A stretch of 53,066 nt of DNA from Bdellovibrionota bacterium. GTDB lineage: Bacteria > Bdellovibrionota > Bdellovibrionia > Bdellovibrionales > JAEYZS01. The notes beneath the pieces were generated by a model, which saw only the letters and a list, made by a program, of their open reading frames with translations, searched no databases and had not been told where the DNA came from. The position numbers were made by a program, and so were the translations under genes. Every line of letters starts with the position of its first letter. The first letter of the stretch is position 1. Of the stretch, positions 40,886-49,278 are shown piece after piece. The stretch lies in the NCBI GenBank assembly GCA_963169805.1, contig CAUJDY010000118.1:1-53066 (forward strand). Direction: 5' to 3'.

Positions 40886-42798
40886 AAACCCTTCTCATAA
40901 TCCCTCCCCTGACCCAACTCAATACGCCGTACCCATCAACGGCGTACCTGAAGTCATTTTTGAATACAAATCAATTTGAATCCACACAAAAAGACCTTGG
41001 ATTAGACCTTATTTTAAAACTCTTCTCACCGCAGGGGTTAGAAGACATTCGCTCTTGCATCTTAAAATCAAAATCTAAAAGAACAGATTCGATTGTATTT
41101 TTTTTGGAAGCTTTTGATGATTACAAGCAAACTATTTTGCCAGTTATTAATTTTCTTCAGGGCAACGATCTCTCTTTAGCAGTTCGTATTGCTACGAGAA
41201 AACTAGTTCCAGAAGGTCCTAGATTTTTACATCTACAAGAGCATGCTCAAATCCTTGATCTCTTTGGAACGATGGGAACTCAAGATCAAGCCAAACATAT
41301 AGCAAGCCTCTACTTAGATGATCTTGCTGATGTCATTAGGGAAGGTGTTGACTCAAAATTTGAATTTTCTAAGTACGGTGAAAAACTAGCTTCATCACAA
41401 AACAGCTACGATACAATCTATAATCAGCTTCATGCTACACCAGGTTTGATAGAAACATATTTATTTGAAATTATAGATGATTATATGAAGTACGCTCCTG
41501 ATGTTGTTGGATGGACATTACCTTTTCCAGGGAATGTGTATGGGGCTCTTGTGTGTTCTCAGTATATCAAAACAAAGTATCCTCATACAAAAACTGTCAT
41601 CGGCGGGGGATATGTCAACACGGAACTCCGAGAATTGAGCGACCCTCGCTTATTTGAAATTATCGACTATGCAATCTTTGATGACGGAGAGAAACCTTTT
41701 TTAAACCTTCTCAATTTTTTAGACGAACGGGTAAAAGAAAAAGATTTGCTGCGTACTGCTTACCTTAAAAATGATGCAGTTTTAAAATCAAATTTCAATT
41801 CTCCAGATATTGGCTTTAAGGATATTCCAGCCCCCTCCTATGAGGGTTTAGATTTTAAAAGATACCTCTCTATGCTAGAGATGCCAAATCCTATGCACAG
41901 AATGTGGTCAGATTTTAAGTGGAACAAGTTAATCCTTGCTCATGGATGCTACTGGAAAAAATGTACTTTCTGTGACACTAGCCTTGATTATATTCAAAGA
42001 TTTGAGCCTCAAAAAGCGGAGACTATTTTAAACTACATGAAAGATATCCGTGCAAAAACAGGGTCTTCCGGATTTCATTTTGTTGATGAAGCAGCTCCTC
42101 CTGCACTCCTAAAATCACTTTCACAAAAAATTATTGAAACAAGAGAAATCTTTTCTTGGTGGGGCAATATCAGATTTGATCCATTTTTTAATCAAGATGT
42201 GACTCAGTTAATGGCCGATGCAGGTTGTGTGGCAGTTACTGGCGGACTAGAAGTGGCTTCTCCCCGTCTTTTGAAACTCATTAATAAAGGTGTCTCTTTA
42301 GAAAACGTTGCGCGAGTTGCAAAGTCTTTCAAAAACGCAGGCGTTTATGTTCATGCTTATCTGATGTATGGATTTCCCACTCAAACTGAACTTGAAACAA
42401 TAAATAGCCTTGAAGTTGTTAGACAGCTCTTCAAAAACCAGTGCCTTGACTCTGCATACTGGCATCGTTTTGTAGCTACCGTACACTCGCCTGTAGGAAA
42501 AAATCCCAGCGAATTTCAAATACAAATTCAAAAACCAAACACCACAGATCGTTTCTTTGCTATTAATGAAATACCTTTTTATGATCCACTTGAGGTAGAT
42601 CACGATTTCTTAGGAGTTGGATTAAGAAAAGCACTTTATAACTATATGCATGGAATTGGTCTAGACGAAGACGTTCGAGTTTGGTTTGAAGATGTTGTAC
42701 CAAAAACAACTTTACCTAAAAATTATATTGCTAAGATTTTGGCTGAAGATACAAGTTATCCCTTGAACGAGTCACATCTTCATAAGAATGAAGCCTGA
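40882..42798 (+). CDS. B12-binding-type radical SAM enzyme
   Basis: A 638-residue protein with a cobalamin-binding-like N-terminal domain (LLIIPPLTQLNTPYPSTAYLKSFL, DVVGWTLPFPGNVYGALV, TVIGGGYVNTELREL) and a radical SAM core. The cluster motif is HGCYWKKCTFCD (Cys356, Cys361, Cys364), a CX4CX2C spacing instead of CX3CX2C, as seen in some B12-type members. GSSGFHFVDEAAPP and GGLEVASPRLLKLINKG are the following radical SAM strands. It likely catalyses a methylation or rearrangement; the substrate is unknown. Its GTG start overlaps the previous gene and its 3' end overlaps the nucleotidyltransferase gene by 68 bases. Confidence 0.85.
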   Translation: MKTLLIIPPLTQLNTPYPSTAYLKSFLNTNQFESTQKDLGLDLILKLFSPQGLEDIRSCILKSKSKRTDSIVFFLEAFDDYKQTILPVINFLQGNDLSLAVRIATRKLVPEGPRFLHLQEHAQILDLFGTMGTQDQAKHIASLYLDDLADVIREGVDSKFEFSKYGEKLASSQNSYDTIYNQLHATPGLIETYLFEIIDDYMKYAPDVVGWTLPFPGNVYGALVCSQYIKTKYPHTKTVIGGGYVNTELRELSDPRLFEIIDYAIFDDGEKPFLNLLNFLDERVKEKDLLRTAYLKNDAVLKSNFNSPDIGFKDIPAPSYEGLDFKRYLSMLEMPNPMHRMWSDFKWNKLILAHGCYWKKCTFCDTSLDYIQRFEPQKAETILNYMKDIRAKTGSSGFHFVDEAAPPALLKSLSQKIIETREIFSWWGNIRFDPFFNQDVTQLMADAGCVAVTGGLEVASPRLLKLINKGVSLENVARVAKSFKNAGVYVHAYLMYGFPTQTELETINSLEVVRQLFKNQCLDSAYWHRFVATVHSPVGKNPSEFQIQIQKPNTTDRFFAINEIPFYDPLEVDHDFLGVGLRKALYNYMHGIGLDEDVRVWFEDVVPKTTLPKNYIAKILAEDTSYPLNESHLHKNEA

Positions 42799-43393
42799 AA
42801 CATTCAACACCTTGACTCTCAATTGGATAAAATAAATGATCTTTAGAGCTTTTTCTTAAGCTAGAAAATAGCTTTGCCCCCGCTTCTTTTTGGAAGCCAA
42901 TAATACCCCAGGCTACAGAGGAGTCATAGCTTTGGACTGTCCGTGGCTTTTCTGAAATCAAATAGCGTTCATCTTTTTTAGACAACACTCCCCACTCCTG
43001 CGGTTGAGCAATATCAAATACGCCAAAAACTAAATTGGAATAAGAAAGTCTCGTCTGAATTTGCAACAAAATATCTTCCGGTTTGAATCGCGAATCAGGC
43101 AAAATTAAGATATTTTTTGGGCCCCAATAATCTTGTGATAGCTCAACTGAATGAGTCCATTCCTCTGATTTATCAATAAGACATGTCTCTATATTTCGAG
43201 ATACTAAAAACTCATTTAAATCGATTTTATCTTTTCTTGAAATAACAATAGGCTTAAGTTCGTACTTTTTACATAAATTTAAACACCACTGGATCAGCGG
43301 AAAGCTGTCATCTTTGTAATAAAGCAGCTCTTTAGATTTAGGTGTCCCTACACGCTTGCCAAAGCCTGCTGCAGGAATTATGACATGAGTCAT
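42731..43393 (-). CDS. Sugar-nucleotide-type nucleotidyltransferase
   Basis: The best start is the ATG at 43393 (MTHVIIPAAGFGKRVG), giving 220 residues; a start five codons earlier is possible and has a weak promoter at the right spacing. The G-rich loop IIPAAGFGKRV is the NTP-binding signature of the NTP_transferase family, LPDSRF is like the metal-binding aspartate region, and WGIIGFQKEAG like the later motif. It could make an NDP-sugar. Its 3' end overlaps the radical SAM gene by 68 bases and its ATG overlaps the ATG of the divergent glycosyltransferase within a single CATG. Confidence 0.75.
   Translation of the reverse strand: MTHVIIPAAGFGKRVGTPKSKELLYYKDDSFPLIQWCLNLCKKYELKPIVISRKDKIDLNEFLVSRNIETCLIDKSEEWTHSVELSQDYWGPKNILILPDSRFKPEDILLQIQTRLSYSNLVFGVFDIAQPQEWGVLSKKDERYLISEKPRTVQSYDSSVAWGIIGFQKEAGAKLFSSLRKSSKDHLFYPIESQGVECFRLHSYEDVTRSRDNLYLQPKS
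43356..43384 (+). promoter_or_regulatory. Candidate promoter for the glycosyltransferase gene
   Basis: TTGCCA, 17 bases, TATGAC, then seven bases to the ATG at 43392. It lies inside the nucleotidyltransferase coding region (its first 12 codons). No ribosome site lies between box and ATG. Confidence 0.4.
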
Positions 43394-44204
43394 GAATGTT
43401 GGTGCCATTGTTTTGAGTTACAATCATCCTGAGTTGACTGCAAGAACTTTAAATTCTGTCCTTAATTTTTTCCAAAATGTCACACTTGTACACAATGGTT
43501 CTGATAAAAAGCATGTCAAAACTCTCCACGATTTATTTCCAAATGTGAAGCATCTAGTTTTAAGCGAAAATAGAGGATTTTCAGGGGGAGCAAATGCGGG
43601 GCTTAGATTTATTTTTGAACAATTTGAGTGGGCCTTTTTTATTACGAACGACTGTGAAATAAAATCAGTCGGAGAATTACCTACAGTACCTTGTCTTGTT
43701 TCTCCTAAAATTTTGATTCGAAAAACAGAGAAAATTGATTCTCTAGGTGGATTATTTGACCCAGTAGCTGCAAAACTCAAGCATTGTAGGTCTGAACAAG
43801 AATTCAATAATTCTAAACTTTTAAAGTATGCTCCTGGAACATGCTTTCTATTACACCGAGATATTTTTAAAGCTACAACTGGATTTGACGAAAAACTGGG
43901 AACTTATTGGGAAGATGTCGATTTCTCGGTACGCGCCCTGAAATCTGGGTTTCCGGTTCAACTTGATGTAAATTGGCAGATTCAGCATGCCATGGGAAAG
44001 ACCTGTAGACACCTTAGCCTCTATACAATTTATTATTACAATCGAAATAAAAAAATTATTTCTAGCAAATATACTCCGCTGTGGAAGAAACCCATTTTAT
44101 ATAAAAACTTGGCAGTTCAAAATGTTAAAACTGCCGGAAAGCTTTTGATGCAAGAGAGATGGGAAGATGTTAAAACACTTATTCACGCTTGGTCGGATGA
44201 TTAG
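43392..44204 (+). CDS. Glycosyltransferase family 2
   Basis: A 270-residue GT-A enzyme, rhamnosyltransferase-like: GAIVLSYNHPELTARTLNSV at the start, SENRGFSGGANAGLRF, the acidic TNDCEIK (DxD-like), GFDEKLGTYWEDVDFSVRALKSGF as the acceptor-side motif. It transfers a sugar to a glycan or lipid carrier in the cytoplasm. It is divergent from the nucleotidyltransferase with overlapping start codons, and overlaps the 44201 gene by four bases at the 3' end. The two neighbours may supply its donor substrate. Confidence 0.88.
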   Translation: MNVGAIVLSYNHPELTARTLNSVLNFFQNVTLVHNGSDKKHVKTLHDLFPNVKHLVLSENRGFSGGANAGLRFIFEQFEWAFFITNDCEIKSVGELPTVPCLVSPKILIRKTEKIDSLGGLFDPVAAKLKHCRSEQEFNNSKLLKYAPGTCFLLHRDIFKATTGFDEKLGTYWEDVDFSVRALKSGFPVQLDVNWQIQHAMGKTCRHLSLYTIYYYNRNKKIISSKYTPLWKKPILYKNLAVQNVKTAGKLLMQERWEDVKTLIHAWSDD

Positions 44205-44635
44205 TCTTTCTTTTTAGAACAGGCTATAATTGCCTTAACAATTTTTGGCATATTGTCTCTGTAGTCATTTTCAAAACAGGATATCCAAGTTTTAAATAAC
44301 TCTTCTTTCTTTTCATTTTTTTGAATGGATTCAATGTACTTATCCATGTAGTAACCACATGACTTCGCCCCCAAAGAAAGCTGAGTCTTTTCTGAAAGAA
44401 ATGCAGAGCCAAAGCGAGTTATCAGTTCACTTTCAAAAGTTTTTTTATAGAAATACTTTTCTCTCTCTTCATCTGAAAGCGGAGTCATTTTTTCATTTAC
44501 GGCTTTTGCAATATCTACTAAGAGCATATCTAACTTTGTGGATTTACAATTTTTGACTTCGGACTCAAAAGATTTTAAATCTGCTGCAACACAATTTCCT
44601 ATAAATACAAAAAATATTAAAATTAAAGTTTTCAT
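44201..44635 (-). CDS. Small exported protein next to the SLT-type enzyme, unknown function
   Basis: A 144-residue protein with a signal peptide (MKTLILIFFVFIGNCVAAD), four or more cysteines in the mature part (VKNCKS, KSCGYY, ISCFEN, IACSKKK) and helical, charged sequence. The ATG is the base after next to the stop of the upstream SLT-type gene (one-base gap), so the two are in one operon. No family recognised. A role as partner or inhibitor of the hydrolase is inferred only from position. Confidence 0.55.
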   Translation of the reverse strand: MKTLILIFFVFIGNCVAADLKSFESEVKNCKSTKLDMLLVDIAKAVNEKMTPLSDEEREKYFYKKTFESELITRFGSAFLSEKTQLSLGAKSCGYYMDKYIESIQKNEKKEELFKTWISCFENDYRDNMPKIVKAIIACSKKKD

Positions 44636-44636
44636 T

Positions 44637-46223
44637 TTAGTTCTCCAAACTTCTCATACAGTTTCTAATTCTCTTCATATGAGAGGCAACCTCTCCACGA
44701 GCACCACCATTTTCCGCTATCATATTATTTTGCCAAGTATAAGCGCCAGTACCTGCTGTTATAGTGCCTTCAATTGCACCGGGCCCGCGATTGTAGGCTC
44801 CCGCTATAAATACCATATACTCTCTTGCTGCATCCACTTTTAAGCTCGCTGTTTTCAATCTTGCTGATTCATCTGCAGATAGAGATCTTATTTTTTGAGC
44901 ATTTAATAGCTGTTTTCTAATAGCAAGATTTTGTTCATATACGGCTGGGTTTGCATTTCGATTTTCATAATTATTTCCATAAGAATCCATGATGTGTCTT
45001 AAGTATAAACCTTTTGCAGCAATCGCAAGATCAGGCTCACAGCGACTATCACATTTTCCTTCATACTGAATTTTTTTATCATTCAAACTTGCATCAATTC
45101 TGATATCATCTTTTTGAGGGGCATCTTTTCCGAATTTTCTAAAATATGCAGTCCAACCGGTTTGATAACTTCTACGTGGATCTTCTAAAATTCGCCCTAC
45201 AACATCTGGCAATGTTCTATCAACAAACTGCCCCAGCCCAATTGCACCTGTATCACTGGAGGCTTTAGGATCCCAATCAAAAGTATCTACAACATTCACA
45301 GTTCTTTTCTTACCCTTGTAAACAATTGTTTTTGTGATAGGATTTCCATTCTTATCATAGCGAAATGTTTGATTCCTACTTTCTTGCTGCATCAAACATA
45401 AAAGTAAATTTTTATGAACTCCAAAGTTGTTTTGAGACTCATCAACATACTTTTTATATTCCATATAACGATTAAAACTACATGTAGGATCAGAAGCAGT
45501 CCGACTATTATTAAAGAAATAGAGATCGGGGTTAGCATTTGGAATCGAAAAATTTGATTTGCACTCAAAAGTAGGATTTTCTGCGGCACCAAGAGGCCTA
45601 GCGGGCTGAGCAGCTGCCGCTGCTCTAGCAATATCGCTGGCCGAATTTGCTACTTGCTGGACGGGCTTGGGAGCTGTTGGTTGCGGAGGTCTGGCCAAAC
45701 AATCCGTACATGCTTCTGTTTTTGTAACCGCAGGAGGAGGCGTTTGAGGAGCCGGTGCTGCCGCAGGCTTTTCCGGAGCTTCAGGAGGTTTTTCTCTAAC
45801 AACCTGAACTCTACCGTTTTTATTAATAACTCTAAAATTACATTGAGCTAAATCATCGGGGGTTGGGCACTCAGGAAGACCTGCTATATACTCATTATTT
45901 ACCGTATAGCCTGTTGTTAAAAATTTACCTTTTTGAAGCTGACAAACCTCTATGCTGAGAGACTTAGACTTGTCTGATGTAGGAAGTTGGATATTTCTAA
46001 AGTCAGAGCACGTAACGATGCTGTCTTTAAGTAAGCAGTTTGGAGATCCACTTTCGCATTCGTCTTGACGAACTCCATACTCATTTACAAAATAGCCGGC
46101 ATTACGATCGAGTTTGATTCTAAGATTCTTACACCCAACTTTGCTAAGAGTTGAATCTAAGCAGTTTTGATTTGCTAAAGCAGAGCTATCCAACATTCCA
46201 ATAATTATCAACAGTTGCAACAT
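44637..46223 (-). CDS. Secreted lysozyme/SLT-type muramidase
   Basis: A 528-residue protein with a short signal peptide (MLQLLIIIGMLDSSALA). The N-terminal 130 residues are Cys-rich and beta-like, followed by a proline/alanine-rich linker (APEKPAAAPAPQTPPPA) and a C-terminal SLT-like domain: LLLCLMQQESRNQ with the catalytic Glu281, DTGAIGLGQFVDRTL and GAYNRGPGAI, the three standard motifs of the lysozyme-like fold. It should cut the glycan backbone of peptidoglycan outside the cytoplasm. The N-terminal region may bind a surface. The gene has no strong ribosome site; it lies 27 bases after the M3 gene and one base before the small exported gene. Confidence 0.85.
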   Translation of the reverse strand: MLQLLIIIGMLDSSALANQNCLDSTLSKVGCKNLRIKLDRNAGYFVNEYGVRQDECESGSPNCLLKDSIVTCSDFRNIQLPTSDKSKSLSIEVCQLQKGKFLTTGYTVNNEYIAGLPECPTPDDLAQCNFRVINKNGRVQVVREKPPEAPEKPAAAPAPQTPPPAVTKTEACTDCLARPPQPTAPKPVQQVANSASDIARAAAAAQPARPLGAAENPTFECKSNFSIPNANPDLYFFNNSRTASDPTCSFNRYMEYKKYVDESQNNFGVHKNLLLCLMQQESRNQTFRYDKNGNPITKTIVYKGKKRTVNVVDTFDWDPKASSDTGAIGLGQFVDRTLPDVVGRILEDPRRSYQTGWTAYFRKFGKDAPQKDDIRIDASLNDKKIQYEGKCDSRCEPDLAIAAKGLYLRHIMDSYGNNYENRNANPAVYEQNLAIRKQLLNAQKIRSLSADESARLKTASLKVDAAREYMVFIAGAYNRGPGAIEGTITAGTGAYTWQNNMIAENGGARGEVASHMKRIRNCMRSLEN

Positions 46224-46250
46224 ATGAATAACTATCGGAATTTCTTAAAA

Positions 46251-48284
46251 TTATATAAGCCCGTCTCTTCTTAAAAGCGCAGCAGGGTCTGGCTCTCTTC
46301 CGCGAAACTTTTTGTATAGTTCCATTGGGTGCTCAGTCCCGCCTTTGGACAAGATAAACTGTCTAAATTTACCCGAAACTTCCGGGTTAAATAGACCTTT
46401 TTCTTTGAAATACTCAAATGCATCTGCATCCAAGACTTCAGCCCATTTATAGGAATAGTATCCGGCGGAGTATCCTCCACCAAAGATATGGGAAAAGCTT
46501 GTCGAATTTGTTGCTCCAGGTACTGGATCGAAAAGTCTAGTTCTTTCTGTTGCGTCGAGTTCAAATTTCTCAACATCGAGATCCTCAACTTTATCCAAAG
46601 TGTACCAACTCATATCTAGCATTCCAAAATTTAGTTGGCGCATATTAAAATAGCCAGATTGAAATTTACTTACCTCTTTAATTTTTTGGATCATACTTTC
46701 TGGAATTTTTTCTTTTGTTTTATAGTGAAAAGCAAAAAGATCTAACACTTCTTTTTCTACCAAGAAATTTTCCATGAATTGTGATGGAAGCTCCACAAAG
46801 TCCCAGTACACGTTTGTTCCTGCAAGAGATTTATAGGTACAATTTGAAAGCAACCCATGAAGCGAATGTCCAAATTCGTGAAATAAAGTTTTAACTTCAT
46901 CAAATGTCAAAAGCGATGGAGCCTCTTTTGTCGGTTTTGTAAAGTTGCACACAATACTCACATGGGGAATATCCATTATTCCTTGAGAGTTTAGTCCCTG
47001 CTTTACATAATCCGTCATCCAAGCTCCAGCTTTTTTGGTCGCTCTAGGAAAAAAATCGCAATAAAAAAGACCTATTCTATTTTGTGTTTTTTGATCTAAG
47101 ACCTCATATACTTTTACATCAGGATGATAAACTGGAACCTCTGTATTCAATTTAAAATCCAATTGATATAAGCGAGACGAAACCTTAAATACACCATCGA
47201 CTACTTGTTCTAGCGGAAAATATGGTCTTAATTCTTCTTCATCAAAATCAAACTTTTGCTTCTGCAAAAGCTCTGTATAATAACCAAAATCCCATGGTTT
47301 TATGTCACTAAGCTGATCCAGTTTTTTTGCCAGATCTTTAACTTCTTGCAAATCCTTTTCTGCTGCTTTTTTGGATGCGGCCAATAATTTTTCTAAAAAC
47401 TGCCACACATTTTTTGGATTTTGTGCCATACGCTCTTCTAAAACATAATCGGCATACGTCTTATAGCCCAAAATTTGTGAACGTTTAATTTTAAGGCTCA
47501 CAATATTTTTTAGAACTTCTGTATTATCAAATGCATCTTTATGACACTTCTTCATGAAAGCGTCCCAAAGTTTTTGTCTTAAATCTCTCTTCTTTGAGTA
47601 CTTCATTAATGGCATAAAACTAGGGGCTTGTAGATTAAATAACCATGAATTCTGATGCCCTTTTGCTGCGGCTTCCTCTTGAGCTGCTGTCCGCGCAGAA
47701 TCTGGCAAACCCTCTAAATCTTTTTCATCTGTTAGAATCATTTCAAAAGCATTTGTCGCTTTTAAAATATTATCATTAAATTTAGGACCCAGCTGAGACA
47801 GTTCTTCATCAATTTTTCTGAGTTCTTTCTTTTTATCTTCAGATAAATTAGCACCATTTCTTGTGAAGGCTTTGTATGTATTCTCAAGAAGTTTCAATTG
47901 CTCTGGCTTCAAGTTGAGGCGATCTTTTTGTTCGTAAACAACTTTTACTTTTTCAAACAGCTTAGGATCTAAAAAAATATCGCTACTGAAATTAGAACAT
48001 ATAGCAGATACCTCTGGCGCAAGCTTAGAGTGTTCCGGAGAAGCCTCCGCACTATGAAGATTAAAATAGACAGTAGAAACCTCATCCATCAAATCAGATA
48101 CATGCTCCAATGCAAATATCGTATTCTCAAAATTAGGATTTTGATTCGATTTTATTTTTTCAAGATTTTTTTGTCCCTCTATAACACCTTGCTTGAGCGC
48201 CGGAATATAATGATCTAATTGTATTAAATGAAAAGGAACAGAGTTAAGAGGACCTCTTTTTTTGTCTATAAATGGATTACTCAT
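46251..48284 (-). CDS. M3 family oligopeptidase (oligopeptidase A / Dcp type)
   Basis: A 677-residue cytosolic metallopeptidase, the normal M3 length. LFHEFGHSLHGLLSN (His469, Glu470, His473) is the zinc site, with Glu498 in YWDFVELPSQFMENF as the third ligand, and the Dcp/OpdA-typical FSHIFGGGYSAGYYSYKWAEVLDAD near the end. It hydrolyses short peptides, here likely from uptake of digested protein. It overlaps the peroxiredoxin gene by four bases, and the SLT-type gene follows 27 bases after its stop; all three could be transcribed together. Confidence 0.93.
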   Translation of the reverse strand: MSNPFIDKKRGPLNSVPFHLIQLDHYIPALKQGVIEGQKNLEKIKSNQNPNFENTIFALEHVSDLMDEVSTVYFNLHSAEASPEHSKLAPEVSAICSNFSSDIFLDPKLFEKVKVVYEQKDRLNLKPEQLKLLENTYKAFTRNGANLSEDKKKELRKIDEELSQLGPKFNDNILKATNAFEMILTDEKDLEGLPDSARTAAQEEAAAKGHQNSWLFNLQAPSFMPLMKYSKKRDLRQKLWDAFMKKCHKDAFDNTEVLKNIVSLKIKRSQILGYKTYADYVLEERMAQNPKNVWQFLEKLLAASKKAAEKDLQEVKDLAKKLDQLSDIKPWDFGYYTELLQKQKFDFDEEELRPYFPLEQVVDGVFKVSSRLYQLDFKLNTEVPVYHPDVKVYEVLDQKTQNRIGLFYCDFFPRATKKAGAWMTDYVKQGLNSQGIMDIPHVSIVCNFTKPTKEAPSLLTFDEVKTLFHEFGHSLHGLLSNCTYKSLAGTNVYWDFVELPSQFMENFLVEKEVLDLFAFHYKTKEKIPESMIQKIKEVSKFQSGYFNMRQLNFGMLDMSWYTLDKVEDLDVEKFELDATERTRLFDPVPGATNSTSFSHIFGGGYSAGYYSYKWAEVLDADAFEYFKEKGLFNPEVSGKFRQFILSKGGTEHPMELYKKFRGREPDPAALLRRDGLI

Positions 48285-48790
48285 TTATTTGTCTCCAAAA
48301 TTTTTAAAATATCCTGAGCTTGCTCTTTTGTAGATGCGGAACGATCCATCCATAAAACTTTTCCTTCTTTAATCAAAAAAGCTTGTCTTTTTGCTAGTCC
48401 CAAAAATAAATCTACACCGAATGCATTTATGACTGCCTTGTCTGCGTCTGCTATTAATGTAAATGGAAGTTTTTGTGATTTTTTAAAATTAGCTTGGTCT
48501 TCTACGTTATCCACACTAACCCCAATAACTTCCACACCCTTATCCTTGAGAACTTGGTAAGAATCTCTCAATGAACAAGCTTGGGCTGTACACCCAGGTG
48601 TATTTGCTTTTGGATAAAAGAAAATAACTACATATTTATTTTTTTTATAAATATCACTTAAATTGATAGTTGCTCCTGCATCTGTTTTGCCGGATGCTAC
48701 TGGCGCCATATCTCCCACTTCAATTTTGTCTTTTGCTAATAACTCTGATTGAACTAATAATAAGCTAAGGCATACTAATATTTTTAACAT
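48281..48790 (-). CDS. Exported BCP/PrxQ-type peroxiredoxin
   Basis: The ATG at 48790 with AGGAG eight bases upstream gives 169 residues; the first 20 (MLKILVCLSLLLVQSELLAK) are a signal peptide or anchor. The PrxQ site is complete: TPGCTAQACSLRD with peroxidatic Cys67 and resolving Cys72. It reduces peroxides, in the periplasm, and would need a periplasmic thiol donor such as the DsbD-like and redoxin proteins further down. It overlaps the M3 gene by four bases. An exported Bcp-type protein is less common than the cytosolic form. Confidence 0.88.
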   Translation of the reverse strand: MLKILVCLSLLLVQSELLAKDKIEVGDMAPVASGKTDAGATINLSDIYKKNKYVVIFFYPKANTPGCTAQACSLRDSYQVLKDKGVEVIGVSVDNVEDQANFKKSQKLPFTLIADADKAVINAFGVDLFLGLAKRQAFLIKEGKVLWMDRSASTKEQAQDILKILETNK

Positions 48791-48814
48791 ACAAACTCCT
48801 ATGGGTAACATTTT

Positions 48815-49150
48815 ATGATAAAGACAATTTCATTGCTACTGATTTCAAATATCTTTATGACCTTTGCGTGGTATGGACATTTAAAAAATCTTAAGGAAAA
48901 GCCTCTTTATATCGCAATTGCTGTGAGCTGGTTCATCGCCTTATTTGAATATATCTTTCAAGTGCCAGCCAATCGAATTGGCTTCAGTCATTTTACATTA
49001 CCCCAACTAAAGATAATTCAGGAAGTCATCACTATGGTCGTGTTTGCAGTATTCTCAATTGCTTATATGAACACACCCTTAACAAAGAACTTTATTTGGG
49101 CTTCTCTATGCTTAGTAGGCGCCATCTATTTTATTTTTAAGGATATGTAG
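48815..49150 (+). CDS. DUF486 (DMT-like) small membrane protein
   Basis: A 111-residue protein with four hydrophobic segments, matching the DUF486 family of DMT-like proteins: SNIFMTFAWYGHLKNLKEKPLYIAIAVSWFIALFEYIFQVPANRIG. The family is conserved but uncharacterised. It starts 24 bases from the divergent peroxiredoxin gene with no clear ribosome site; a -10-like TATGGG lies nine bases upstream. Single gene. Confidence 0.85.
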   Translation: MIKTISLLLISNIFMTFAWYGHLKNLKEKPLYIAIAVSWFIALFEYIFQVPANRIGFSHFTLPQLKIIQEVITMVVFAVFSIAYMNTPLTKNFIWASLCLVGAIYFIFKDM

Positions 49151-49244
49151 ACGCCTTTATTAGAAAATGCAGGATCTGATTTCCGAAAGCCTTTTTCTAA
49201 GAACTCTGCTGTATTCAATTTCATGATATGGCTTATCTTGCCAT

Positions 49245-49268
49245 AAAAATGGTCGGCTGCTGCCAACC
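49245..49268 (-). terminator. Intrinsic terminator after the ABC exporter
   Basis: On the minus strand GGTTGGC / GCCGACC form a stem with one mismatch, loop AGCA, followed by ATTTTT, 10 bases after the stop. A second weaker hairpin (TATGGC / GCCATA) lies just beyond, at 49227-49245. Confidence 0.65.
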
Positions 49269-49278
49269 TACAAGCGTT

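Noticed and set aside
45654-45851. Plus-strand ORF rich in Arg and Cys
   Set aside because: It is the complement of the proline/alanine-rich linker of the secreted muramidase; composition explains the Arg run and there is no ribosome site.
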